From Darksidea phi (Eukaryota > Ascomycota > Dothideomycetes > Pleosporales > Lentitheciaceae): 64,000 nt of DNA. Location: positions 1 to 64,000 of the forward strand of contig JASJFT010000096.1 in the NCBI GenBank assembly GCA_030770425.1, given 5' to 3'. The position numbers and the translations under genes are program-made. The notes beneath the pieces are model-generated. The model was not told the origin of the DNA. It searched no databases and saw only the letters and a list, made by a program, of their open reading frames with translations. Of the stretch, positions 23,203 to 32,580 are shown piece by piece. Position 1 is the stretch's first letter; each line of letters starts with the position of its first letter.

Positions 23203-24150
23203 ATGCCTCTCTTCCTCCGACCAACACCACAGCTCTGTTTGCGCCAGTTCCAGCGCTGTGCGTACTCTACCGCTCAATCGCCCGTCATAAACGTCACAAA
23301 CGTCCCAGCACCGCATTGTGGCAGCATACGCATCTTGTCGCTCAACCGCCCAGCCGCACGCAACGCGATATCACGACAGCTGTTGGCAGAATTGAGCCAC
23401 CAAGTGAACATCATACACAATGAAGGCGAAACTGGAGCAACAAGGGCCCTTATATTGGCCAGCGATGTCGACTCCAGCTTCTGCGCAGGCGCAGATCTGA
23501 AGGAACGGGCCACATTTACATCAGAAGAGTGGGCAATATGTTCCGCATACCACCAAATGCAAGCTAACGCGCTACACAGTACAACCAACTTCCTCACAAC
23601 GTTACGAGGAACGCTGTCTTCTATTGCGCAACTCTCTATCCCCACGATATCCGCACTCGCAGCTCCAGCCTTCGGCGGGGGCCTCGAACTAGCCCTCACA
23701 ACACACATACGCGTCTTCGCATCCAACACAACCGTTGCACTTCCCGAAACACGGCTCGCCATCATTCCCGGCGCGGGAGGAACATACCGGCTGCCAGCTC
23801 TCATCGGACTCGCACGCGCGCGAGACATGATACTTACAGGACGAAGAGTTGGCGCGCCAGAAGCGTACTTCTTGGGTCTGTGTGATAGGCTAGTGGAGGT
23901 TACGCCGGAGGAGGCCCAACAGGAGGGTGTGGCGAGGGGGAAGGTGCTGCAGGAGGCAGTGAAACTCGCAAGAGAGATTTGTGAGGGTGGTCCGATTGCG
24001 ATCAAGGCTGCGCTTGCAGCTGTGGAGGGGTGTGCTCTTGGGGAGAAGGCGGAGAATGCGGCATACGATATTGTGGTCAAGACGAAAGACCGGGACGAGG
24101 CGTTACAAGCTTTCAGGGAGAAAAGGAAACCCATGTTTAAGGGGCAATAG
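23203..24150 (+). CDS. Mitochondrial enoyl-CoA hydratase/isomerase (methylglutaconyl-CoA hydratase-like)
   Basis: Intronless, 315 residues. An N-terminal basic, Arg-containing segment (residues 1-25, MPLFLRPTPQLCLRQFQR) looks like a mitochondrial presequence. The crotonase fold follows: LNRPAARNAIS, the oxyanion-hole segment FCAGADLKER, the second oxyanion segment AAPAFGGGLELAL, and the catalytic region ALPETRLAIIPGAGGTYRLP, where a Glu is in place (PETRLAIIPGAGG). The set is typical of AUH-type proteins that hydrate 3-methylglutaconyl-CoA in leucine breakdown, though fatty-acid enoyl-CoA substrates cannot be excluded. It lies upstream of the HIT gene in the same orientation. Confidence 0.92.
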   Translation: MPLFLRPTPQLCLRQFQRCAYSTAQSPVINVTNVPAPHCGSIRILSLNRPAARNAISRQLLAELSHQVNIIHNEGETGATRALILASDVDSSFCAGADLKERATFTSEEWAICSAYHQMQANALHSTTNFLTTLRGTLSSIAQLSIPTISALAAPAFGGGLELALTTHIRVFASNTTVALPETRLAIIPGAGGTYRLPALIGLARARDMILTGRRVGAPEAYFLGLCDRLVEVTPEEAQQEGVARGKVLQEAVKLAREICEGGPIAIKAALAAVEGCALGEKAENAAYDIVVKTKDRDEALQAFREKRKPMFKGQ

Positions 24151-24387
24151 ATACCACAATCTCCGACCCCATCAGTACAATCACCATTTACATCGTGTAC
24201 ACATTTACATTCAGATATTGATGCTACACTGCTGCACTTTTCCCTCGGTAAATCTTGGCCTCTACATGACGCAGCTACCCCACACTTGAACCCCACCCTT
24301 CGGCCCGCAACCGCGACCTCAAAGCTCCTGTCAAACCACAACACGCATCAAGTCACATCACAGTAACAGCCCACTTTGAGCACCATA

Positions 24388-24907
24388 ATGTCTACCGCCG
24401 CGTGTATATTCTGCAAGATCATCAAGGGTGAGAATACCATTAAGTCGTTCGCGTGTATCCACTAATAATGGACGCTAGGTGAAATCCCCTCGATGAAGAT
24501 CTTCGAAAGCGACAAGACCTTTGCATTCCTCGACATTGGTCCGCTTTCAAAAGGTCACTCTGTACGTCACCCATTCTCTATCCCTCTTAACCGACGCGTC
24601 TACTAATCTCCAATTCCCCCAGCTGATCATCCCCAAATACCACGGCACAAAACTGCACGACATTCCCGACGACCAACTCTCCGAAGTCCTCACCGTTACT
24701 AAGAAAATCGCCCTCGCACAAAACGTGCAAGACTACAATGTCTTACAGAATAATGGCAGAATTGCGCATCAGGTGGTGGACCATGTTCACTTCCACTTGA
24801 TCCCTAAGCCAAATGAGACGGAGGGGTTGGGCGTGGGCTGGCCGGCCAAGGAGGCGGATAAGGGGGAGTTGCAGAAATTGTTGGAGGAGATTAAGAGTAA
24901 GATGTGA
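24388..24907 (+). CDS. HNT1: HIT family nucleotide hydrolase (Hnt1/HINT-like)
   Basis: Three exons (24388-24427, 24479-24561, 24623-24907) give 135 residues. It starts with the zinc-type segment CIFCKIIKGEIPS, continues with FAFLDIGPLSKGHSLIIPKYH, and ends with the HIT triad HVHFHLIPKP. HINT proteins hydrolyse AMP-linked substrates such as adenosine phosphoramidates and aminoacyl-adenylates. Introns have GTGAGA and GTACGT donors and TAG/CAG acceptors. Length is normal. No targeting signal is visible, so it is probably cytosolic or nuclear. Confidence 0.94.
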
Positions 24908-26312
24908 ACGGGATAGGTCGGAGGAAAAGTGCGGTGGGCATATGAGGAGGATGGTAGAGTTCACGAGAGGGAGGACTGTACCAAAATGGTGCGAGGACGG
25001 TGGCAGAGCCAATGATGAGGATGAGGATGGGTGTATGCATAAGTCTTATGCGGGAAATTTCTCAAGGCTACATTTCCATTCGCGATCGTTTATGTGATAA
25101 TTGTCCAACAAGGGACCATTATTTCCTCGTGCCGCTGATCTTCACAACCCGGACGAGGATAAAACTCAACTCATCATTAACATGTTGGAAGTCCTCCGTA
25201 TTCACCACTGACATCGCACTCTCGACCTCCATAGCCTCTGCAGTGTGCCTGAGCGGGCCCTGGCATATGCGTTTGGCCTAGATCGGACGTATGCGGGTGG
25301 ACCCTTTTGCGAGACAAGACACGTCCAGGGTCTCGCTATCAAAAGCAAAGTTTGGACAGTAAGCAATGCTGTGCGCCGCCTCCAATTCAAGTTTTTTAAA
25401 CTTTTCATACGGGAAGTAACAGCTTTAGAAGCCTTGTTAGTTAAACTATGTAACCTTTCAACATGAAAGTGTACCGTTAGTGTCCAGCGCTTTCTAGATC
25501 GCTCACTTTCTAGCATGCCCATGCGAGACTAGAAAGAGGGTTAGTCTGCATCGGTTTGAATTGTCAATCCTATTCATCGCATATATAAGAGTTCTCTCAT
25601 TCAACAGTATCTGGCTAACGCATAAGATCAATAATAGTGTGATTAGGGAAATTACAAAAGCTTGAAAAGGCTCCTCTATCGAATTTCAGCCGTCGCACGT
25701 ACTAAATTCATCTACAACCACCCATTACATGACTGAGCATAGGGAAGAGTGGGGGTGTTTTAGCTTGCTGAGCTTCCCCGACCTTCGGCGTTGCGAAGCT
25801 TCTAGAGTTTCCAACGGTACGTAATCCGCAAGCCACAACTGAATTTCGTGTCGAATTCCATCCAGGAGTTGAGTAAGCGTAGCTTCGTATGGTCGAAGGT
25901 CTACCACTCCATGATGCCTCCTTTTCCCTTGTATGACGTCCTTTAGCGGATTTTTCAAATCTGCTACTATCTGATTCCGGTATTTAGTAAGTTCTGGTGC
26001 TAACAATTAAGTTTCAGCTCTTTTGATAATCGTGAAAACGTGCATGCCACATCTGGGGAGGGCGTTCTAGCATCACAACTGAGAAGTTCATGGTAAGGAT
26101 TTTTAATGTTGCCGGGCAGTGTTTTTGCGATTTCGGCTGCAGTATTGAATCGATCGGTAAATCCATTTCCGCCAACAACTATGGCATTAGAAAACTTTTT
26201 CTTTTATACCTCGTCAACTTAGGCATCAGAACAGCGGAGAGAGGATTCGACTAGGTCGGTAATTTCACTAAGGGCGTTTAAGATTGAGACGAGTACTTGT
26301 TTTCCAGCCAAT
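24908..26312. other. Gene-poor region with one doubtful frame
   Basis: The segment holds a minus-strand frame of about 93 codons at 25725-26006 with coding-like composition (a Lys/Arg/Leu-rich helical pattern), preceded by other broken frames up to 26220. It may be a decayed gene; I could not assign it. The rest shows nothing. Confidence 0.35.
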
Positions 26313-27564
26313 ATGAGATCGGATGAGCGACCTTCGTATGATTCGTCTATTTCTGGATACCCGATTCTTGAAGTCGTAGGCGCTATTAGAATATGTAGAT
26401 CCGAGGGGAGCTTTCTAACATGGATCGATAAAGCGCTATTGAGACAGCATTTGTGGTTGGTTTCAAAAGCAGAGAAAGATAGCTGGACTCTCAAGATGCA
26501 AGTGGAATCGTTAATAGATGACCAACTTATATGCTGCTGCCTAGTTGCCTTTTCAGCCTCATGCGGCCGAGGAAGATCCGTCACTAGCATTGTACAGCAT
26601 CACGGTTGATGAATTCCACTCAGCTCAACTCGTTGCCTCTATATCCCACACAAACCATAGCAAGTATCTTTTCGGGCTGATCTTGAATGATCTCCGGTTG
26701 CTATTCGCTCAAATGAAACTCGACGACCCATATAGTAGTACAACACCAGACGATGATTACGGCCCCCAATACTGGAAAGACTTAGTCAACTACCCTCGAA
26801 TCGCACCGGAAGGGCCTCCTATTGCAGACTTTCGAAAACTGCAAACAACAAACATAACACATCTTTTGAACCAACTTTCAAGCATCAAGGCGAAAATAAA
26901 ACACAATCAAACTATTGGTGCCAAGCAGATGGCTCTTTTTCGGTACACTTTACATGCATATGGTAATTATGTGCACCTGTTTTCAGACCAAATATTAAGC
27001 TTGGGTACAGCGGATGCAATAAGGGACTACAAACTGATAACTTCGCTAAGCGACTTGCCTGACTACGTCCATGATAGGCGCATATCCCTCGAGGGAGCAT
27101 TCCCTTACCTCGCAATTCCCTATGAAAGAGAAGTAAACCGTCCATACGGCACTCGTTACCGGACCACCGAGGAAAAGAAATCACAGTCTCCAGACCCCGC
27201 CCGTGAGGTCCTCCGCAAGATCCTACCAAATCGTCTTTCCTGGACGGAAGAAGAACGAAAAGCAAAGAGACCCGTGTATGGAGCAGGTGAGCCACCAGAA
27301 ATCTATTCGCGGTTTGTGGACTCTGTGGCGAGGTCTATTATCGGGAAACTTGGAGGTTGTGCGCTCATTGTGCCGATGGTGGTCATGGCGCTGAACCCGT
27401 CGTTGACAGAAAGTTTGATTGTCGTGTCGGTTGCTCTCGTTCTTTTCGCCTTACTTGTGGGATTGGTATCCAAAACCAATAACAAGGACACTATTGTAGC
27501 CACAGCGACTTATGCCGCGGTATTGGTGGTGTTTGTTGGGGGTAGTGGTGGAGCTGGAGTTTGA
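26313..27564 (+). CDS. DUF6594 membrane protein
   Basis: Two exons (26313-26501, 26557-27564; 55-nt intron with GTGGAA donor and TTTTCAG acceptor) join in frame into 398 residues. The N-terminus has the SGYP motif typical of this fungal family, followed by a helical cytosolic part with IADFRKLQTTNITHLLNQL and the ALFRYTLHAYGNYV segment. Two C-terminal transmembrane helices follow (residues about 335-360 and 365-395), with the family's ATATYAAVLVVFVGG end. DUF6594 proteins are expanded in Pezizomycotina; their function is unknown, although the position next to incompatibility-type genes in other genomes has suggested a role in membrane or cell-death biology. The first exon was inferred from the splice signals and the family's SGYP start. 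Confidence 0.8.
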
Positions 27565-28392
27565 GATCAAAGGCTTTTAGTTAGGATAAAGCAAGGTTCG
27601 CACATCTCAACTTTGGATATCGAAATTGAGCTGCAACAGCCAGAAGCCTGCCCCATAAGTTTTACGTCATTCTTTTCGGTATGTTTCACGCTGTATACAA
27701 ACTATATCGTGTAGAGCTAATGGGACGCTAAGCCATATATTGTGCCTCTATATATCCTGGGTTGATGCCGTGAGTTGACGAATATAAATTACTTGAAGAC
27801 GAAGATGCACCATCTGATGCGGATTAAATTTGAAGTTACGTTGTGGAGCGTAAACTGCTACTATATGTTCTTGCAATTCGAGTATATATCTCTGGATTCA
27901 AGCATAGTCAGATAGACCAAGACTAGACCTCTGATAGCCTAACAGCTTACGGCTACTTGCGCACTAATGCCGAGGACGGGCTATCCACCTAGTCAACTTA
28001 TCCCAGGCTTGTCAGCCATAAACCTATTGCTATTGTGAAGTTGATTTTCTACTCATCTCCACCTACACATGTGCACACGATTCCTCTCAGAGACACTTGG
28101 CCATGGCAGTGGTGGTTCATGTAGGACAAACATTTCAATGTAATGTAACTTCGGTATACTTAGGATGGCGTTGGCCTCCCAAAGAGTATCAGTCAAAGAA
28201 ATAAAACAAACTTCTGCTATGCCCGGTTACGATTCGAGTCGAATTGAGCGCTTCTAAAAGCATCCCGACATCGAAAATAATCTCCGCTTCACTCCGGAAC
28301 TACCTCTGCGGGTAACAATGAATTGGAAGGACGTTGTGCCTGACAATAGACAAATATATTCCGCAGACGATTGACAAAGCTTAGGTTGTGCG
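27565..28392. other. Intergenic region
   Basis: No convincing frame or repeat; A/T-rich patches (TATATAT) are scattered. Confidence 0.4.
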
Positions 28393-28841
28393 CTATGGGC
28401 ACGGTCTAACGCCACCTGAGTTTATTAGCATGAACACAGCGACGATCTTAATGCAGAACTTACTCTCACAGCTAGAGTCACCGTCGGCAGAACGAGTGTC
28501 ACGAGCGCTGACCCAGCATCCCCAGCCAGGAACCCAATCCCAGGTCCTACTATGCATTAGTGATTGCTCCCAAGCGCGCTTCGGTCATCCTACCTTCCAC
28601 CAACGACCTTTATACAATTAACGCCAAATCGTTGGTTGGTATTGATGTCTCTGATCAAATCACCTGCTCCAACGCCAGGTCTGGATCGGCAGTCAACGCC
28701 ATTAGAAGCAACTTTGCATACACTGTCGGCACGCTTCTCGAGGGTGCTTAAGGGATCCGCTTCTGGGTTTGGCATGGGTGTGGCTTGAACTCCCAAAGTG
28801 ACGAGAGCCACGAACAGGGTGATAGCGGAGGGTAGCTTCAT
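28393..28841 (-). CDS. Small secreted cysteine-rich protein with an SH3b-like fold (effector-like candidate)
   Basis: Three exons (28841-28594, 28549-28464, 28415-28393) give 118 residues; introns of 44 and 48 nt have CACTAATG and GCTAATA branch sites, and the second has a perfect GTAAGT donor. The precursor has an 18-residue signal peptide with a hydrophobic core (ITLFVALVTLGVQA), a short pro-region ending in a Kex2-type KR site (near residue 37), and a mature part of about 80 residues. The mature part contains six cysteines (three possible disulfides) and the CRSRPG / VNC / W.W....CWVS pattern of bacterial-type SH3 domains that are found in secreted fungal proteins. The likely place of action is the cell wall or outside the cell; the role is not known. 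A single-frame reading stops early and misses the last four cysteines' context. Confidence 0.72.
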
Positions 28842-29998
28842 ACTGAGATGGAATTGGAGCTGGTAAATTTGAAAAGAGGATGTCGTGATAATGGGAAGCG
28901 GTGTAGAACTTTTCGAATAGCTCTGGGCCTTCATTTATACTTCTTGAGACACCAAGAAGACGGCCTTGGTTCGAAGCTATGCTGAAGGTCCAGCTCTTCT
29001 TGTTGTATGTGGCTTCCTAATTAGCTCACCGGTTTATTTACTCTCGCTTTCCTCGCTTTCGCACAGAAACGTTAGCGCCAATAGGCATCCTCGGACAGTC
29101 CCTCAAGTCCCCTTGTGAGGAAGCCCGCAGTAGGATGGTTACTTCTCGATTGTAACCATCGACTGAATCTACAGGTGGCTTGCAGCTCTATAGTTCCGGT
29201 ACCAGAACTTTCGGGTAGCTAAGCTTCTCAAGGACCAAACAGAACTTCTAGTCAAATATAGTGTGCATAATGTGGCTGACTTGGTCGCCGACGAAATGCG
29301 GGTTAAGTTGTCACCCGACACGAGGTGAGCGTATTAGCCTATCACACATTGCTAGCATTACGTTTTGTGTAACCGCTAGCCGCACCGAGGCTTCGAACTG
29401 CCAATTTCATGTTGGGCGTTCTCCCGATCGGGTATTGGAATCACTTTGAGTTAATATAATATAAAGCGTAAGCATAGCCGACCGTAATCTAGACTTGTAG
29501 TAGACTGTTCTAGATGTCTAGTTCCTGGCTCCACCACTCTGGTTTCCCGTTCCCCAAGGAGCGGTAAATGGTAACCATTAGATTCAGTTTATGAGTTGAA
29601 AGCGTACTCCTTCGTCGAGGTCAAAATTCTCCTAGTGCACATGTAATTAATTTCCTACGATTCCTCAAGCAGCTTCTTTTGTCAATATGTGAGCAACCCG
29701 TTGGGCAAACGGATCTTTTGCTATAACTGCCGGCAATAGGTAGTCAATATCTAGGATCCGGATAGCGGCGATGAATCACATCTTGCTGAGTTTCACCGAG
29801 TTTCTCTTACCTTGAAAAACTCGCTCAACAGAAATAGCTAGCCGGGGCGGGAAGGACTTTTCGTGCAACATAACCAATGGCTTGCCCTTGAAGCAACTGG
29901 CGCTAACACCTCTTAGCTCTAGCGTTTTATTAGTAATATGGATCCTCTGGGCCCAAGAAGACGGCGGACTAGGTAGCGAATACAGAATGATATAGTTT
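28842..29998. other. Gene-poor region
   Basis: Only short frames. A minus-strand frame at 29776-30051 shows no reliable motif and overlaps the end of the next gene. Nothing else identified. Confidence 0.4.
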
Positions 29999-30838
29999 CT
30001 AATCGGTCGTAGCCGAAGTCCCCAAGCCCTCCTCAGCTTCAGCTTCGTCAAACACCTCCTCCAATTCCGCCTCTACAACATCATCCTCTTCCACCTCTTC
30101 TACAGCCCGGACACCCCAATGAATCTTCCACTTCGTTGGACCGAGCGAACTTTTCTCTACTTTTCGGCTCGAGAACCACTTAAACTGCACCTTGCAATAC
30201 TGCACCGCATATACCAGCTCACCGCTTGCATCCCATCTCCGTGATGTTTCTACATCTTTCAGCTTCTCCCACTCGACCCCCGGATCCAGAACATCCCCTA
30301 ATCCGAAGCCCGCAATAGGTAAACCCGCCGCGGCGCCTGCAACTTCAGCAACCGGGATGTTAACCCCCGTCCCGCGTCCCTTACTCACAGCTCCTAGTTC
30401 CATGGCTGAGGGATCCACAAATGTGCGGAATCCCACGATGAAGAATATGCTCTTTCCTTCCTCGATCGCAGACTCGAGCCACTGCCGAGTTGCGTCCTTC
30501 TCGCATGCGCGTTTGAAGAGCACGTCCCATTGCGTGAGCTCGTAAGTTAGAGATGCGATGGATGCGACAGATGCGGTTTGTAGGTCCGTTTTGGAGCGGT
30601 AGAGATTCAATAGGGAGGTCAGGTGACTAGAGTTGGAGCTTGTACGGGAGGATGTGCTGAGGGATTGAATGTTGTGTTGGATAGAGATGGTGGTGTTGGA
30701 GGATTGTATTATGGAATCGTTGGGTGGGAACGGGTCATGGAAATCGCGTTGTGGGGTTTGAATTGAGGTTGTAAGGCGTGCGAGGGAGACATGTGTGAGA
30801 GGAAGGAGGGTATTTTGTAGGATTACAGTGCCGCCCAT
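29999..30838 (-). CDS. Hypothetical conserved fungal protein
   Basis: An intronless frame; the start at 30838 (MGGTVILQNTLLPLTHVSLARL) is favoured over 30997 because the upstream part is rich in odd codons and precedes a purine/pyrimidine-poor leader. The product is 279 residues: an N-terminal hydrophobic/amphipathic segment, a Ser/Thr-rich stretch, a middle helix-rich part (LTYELTQWDVLFKRACEKDATRQWLESAIEEGKSIFF is split by conserved-looking blocks), a Gly/Ala-rich patch (VAEVAGAAAGLPIAGFG), and a very acidic C-terminal tail (EEVEEDDVVEAELEEVFDEAE). No signal peptide or family signature that I can name. The acidic tail could bind basic partners. Composition and length support a real gene. Confidence 0.65.
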   Translation of the reverse strand: MGGTVILQNTLLPLTHVSLARLTTSIQTPQRDFHDPFPPNDSIIQSSNTTISIQHNIQSLSTSSRTSSNSSHLTSLLNLYRSKTDLQTASVASIASLTYELTQWDVLFKRACEKDATRQWLESAIEEGKSIFFIVGFRTFVDPSAMELGAVSKGRGTGVNIPVAEVAGAAAGLPIAGFGLGDVLDPGVEWEKLKDVETSRRWDASGELVYAVQYCKVQFKWFSSRKVEKSSLGPTKWKIHWGVRAVEEVEEDDVVEAELEEVFDEAEAEEGLGTSATTD

Positions 30839-31251
30839 AGTTGTTGACTTGGAAAGCGTAGGAAGAGTGAATTGAGGGGGGTGGATGTTTCGTTGGGTGG
30901 GTGAGTTGCCTATATATTGGAGGACGACGTGCTGCGCCACACCATGATGCAGCCTTGTGTACGGCCAAGGCACGAACAAGGTTTTTTCGCAACACACTTT
31001 ATACCCCCTTTATCAAGTCGGCTACTTTTGCAATTGATCACATGGTGATTATGTTAGAAATGTTTATTAAAAGCGAGTTTTGGTAGCTTCTTATATACAC
31101 CATGCGTCACATTTTCGGCGCTAGAAATGTACTTGCTAGAAGAAAGTGCTGCACATATTAGAGCAGGAGCACTGGTAAGCTGGAAAGTTATCACTTCCCT
31201 GTTCTATGTATGGCTGTATGACTGCAACTTTCCGCTACTAAATAAACTCCA
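30839..31251. other. Intergenic region
   Basis: About 410 bases with T-rich patches; no gene seen. Confidence 0.4.
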
Positions 31252-32249
31252 TCATTCCCTCCCGCCTTCTTCGATTCTCTTTATTTCATTCTTGTGCTTC
31301 TCGTCTTCCATATATTCCATAGGCCCTCTCCAATGTTCCGGCCCAGCCACAACTAACCCCTCCGCCTCAACATTTGTCACCACGCCCTTCTCAACCAGCA
31401 CTCTCTTCATATCCGCATCCCTATACGGTATCGCAATCAGCGGCACCCGCCCATTCTCCAACGCCCTTGAGTATTCCCTGAACAAATTCACGCTGAATCC
31501 ATCATACAGTAGGTAGCGGCCTTCCTCGCTCCAATCCGGCTGCGGCACAATAGGGACTTCCGCCCGGACCGACCATGGCGGGAGGTCCTTAGGTAGAACT
31601 GATGAGAGTCGTTGTTGAATTCGACGGAGGTGCGCGCGGTCGCGCCAGCGTGGAATGACGGGATAGTTTATGTGGTGGACGTTGCGGCTTGCGAAGACGC
31701 GTGCTTGAATGGGCATGTGGTAGGGTTGGTATGCGCCCTGGTTGAGGGTTTTCAGCTTGTGCATCAAAGGTAGGATATGCGCTTGCGCTATAGTACTATA
31801 GGAATCTAAGTGCCGCTTAGTGCAAGACATACCCGGAATACAGGCTGGCTGGGTTGGCTCCAGCCGCTGCTCTGATAGTGGGGTGGAATGGGGATGACCT
31901 TCGCATCTGCCTGCTGTCTATCTGATAGAAGAGAAGTACTAAGAGTAGCTACATTATTATTTTTCTTTGGAGTCAACAGTTGACTCAAGCTCGCTGTCAG
32001 CGAAGCAATATCATCCCCATGTTCTTCGATAAGGTTACGCTCTGCTTCCGGAATCTCTATCTAAATTTCCCCAAGAGTTAGTTTTCGCCTCTTTGAAGGG
32101 TGGTCAGGCGATACCTCGTAAAGAATGAATTCTAGCCGACTTGCGGTGGTCTGAAGCTTGTTCACCTCCGGATCTGGGGTCTCTGCAGCTGCAGCTTGGA
32201 CCGGTCGCTGCTGGCCTATATTCTCAAAAGGATGACACGAAAAGTTCAT
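31252..32249 (-). CDS. Unknown protein, divergent partner of the CHAT gene
   Basis: Exons 32249-32115, 32060-31833 and 31755-31252 join in phase to about 288 residues. The first intron (GTATCG...AAACTAACT...TTTAG, 54 nt) removes an in-frame TAG that otherwise looks like a nonsense change. The second intron border is less sure. The N-terminal third is helical (PEVNKLQTTASRLEFILYE then IEIPEAERNLIEEHGDDIASL), the middle is Ser/Gln-rich, and the C-terminal part carries a compact domain with RVFASRNVHHINYPVIPRW and PDWSEEGRYLLYDG, ending in a charged helix. There is no signal peptide. It starts 331 bases from the CHAT protein gene on the other strand, so the two may be co-controlled. I do not recognise the family. 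Confidence 0.6.
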
Positions 32250-32580
32250 TTTCAAACAACTTGATTGTTACGGGGCGGAGGAATCCGTTGCCGGATAATA
32301 TGTAAAGCCCGCTCTAGCTGTCTTGTCAGCCTGGTTTTCGTATTCGTATTTTTTATGCGGGGTACCTGGTAATGAACTCAGATGATCGCAACCCCGCTCC
32401 GTGCTACAATTAAATTGCGCGATTTACGCTCACCGGAAAGAGGCGCAGTTAGAACATTATGGGTTCATTCACGGCCTCCAAGGCTGCCCGTTCGATTCAG
32501 TGGAATTACAATATTTCGATCCGCTAGCACAGCTGCCAACACTTCATAACACTCTATCAGGACGAGAAAACTATTCGAAG

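Noticed and set aside
23274..24344. Minus-strand frame of 356 codons
   Set aside because: A shadow of the enoyl-CoA hydratase gene, which has clear motifs on the plus strand.
26219..26590. Minus-strand frame of 123 codons
   Set aside because: It is antisense to the first exon and intron of the DUF6594 gene and has no motif.
32060..32114. In-frame TAG in the first exon of the gene divergent from CHAT, suggesting a nonsense mutation
   Set aside because: A 54-55 nt intron with GTATCG donor, CTAACT branch and TTTAG acceptor removes it and joins the exons in phase.
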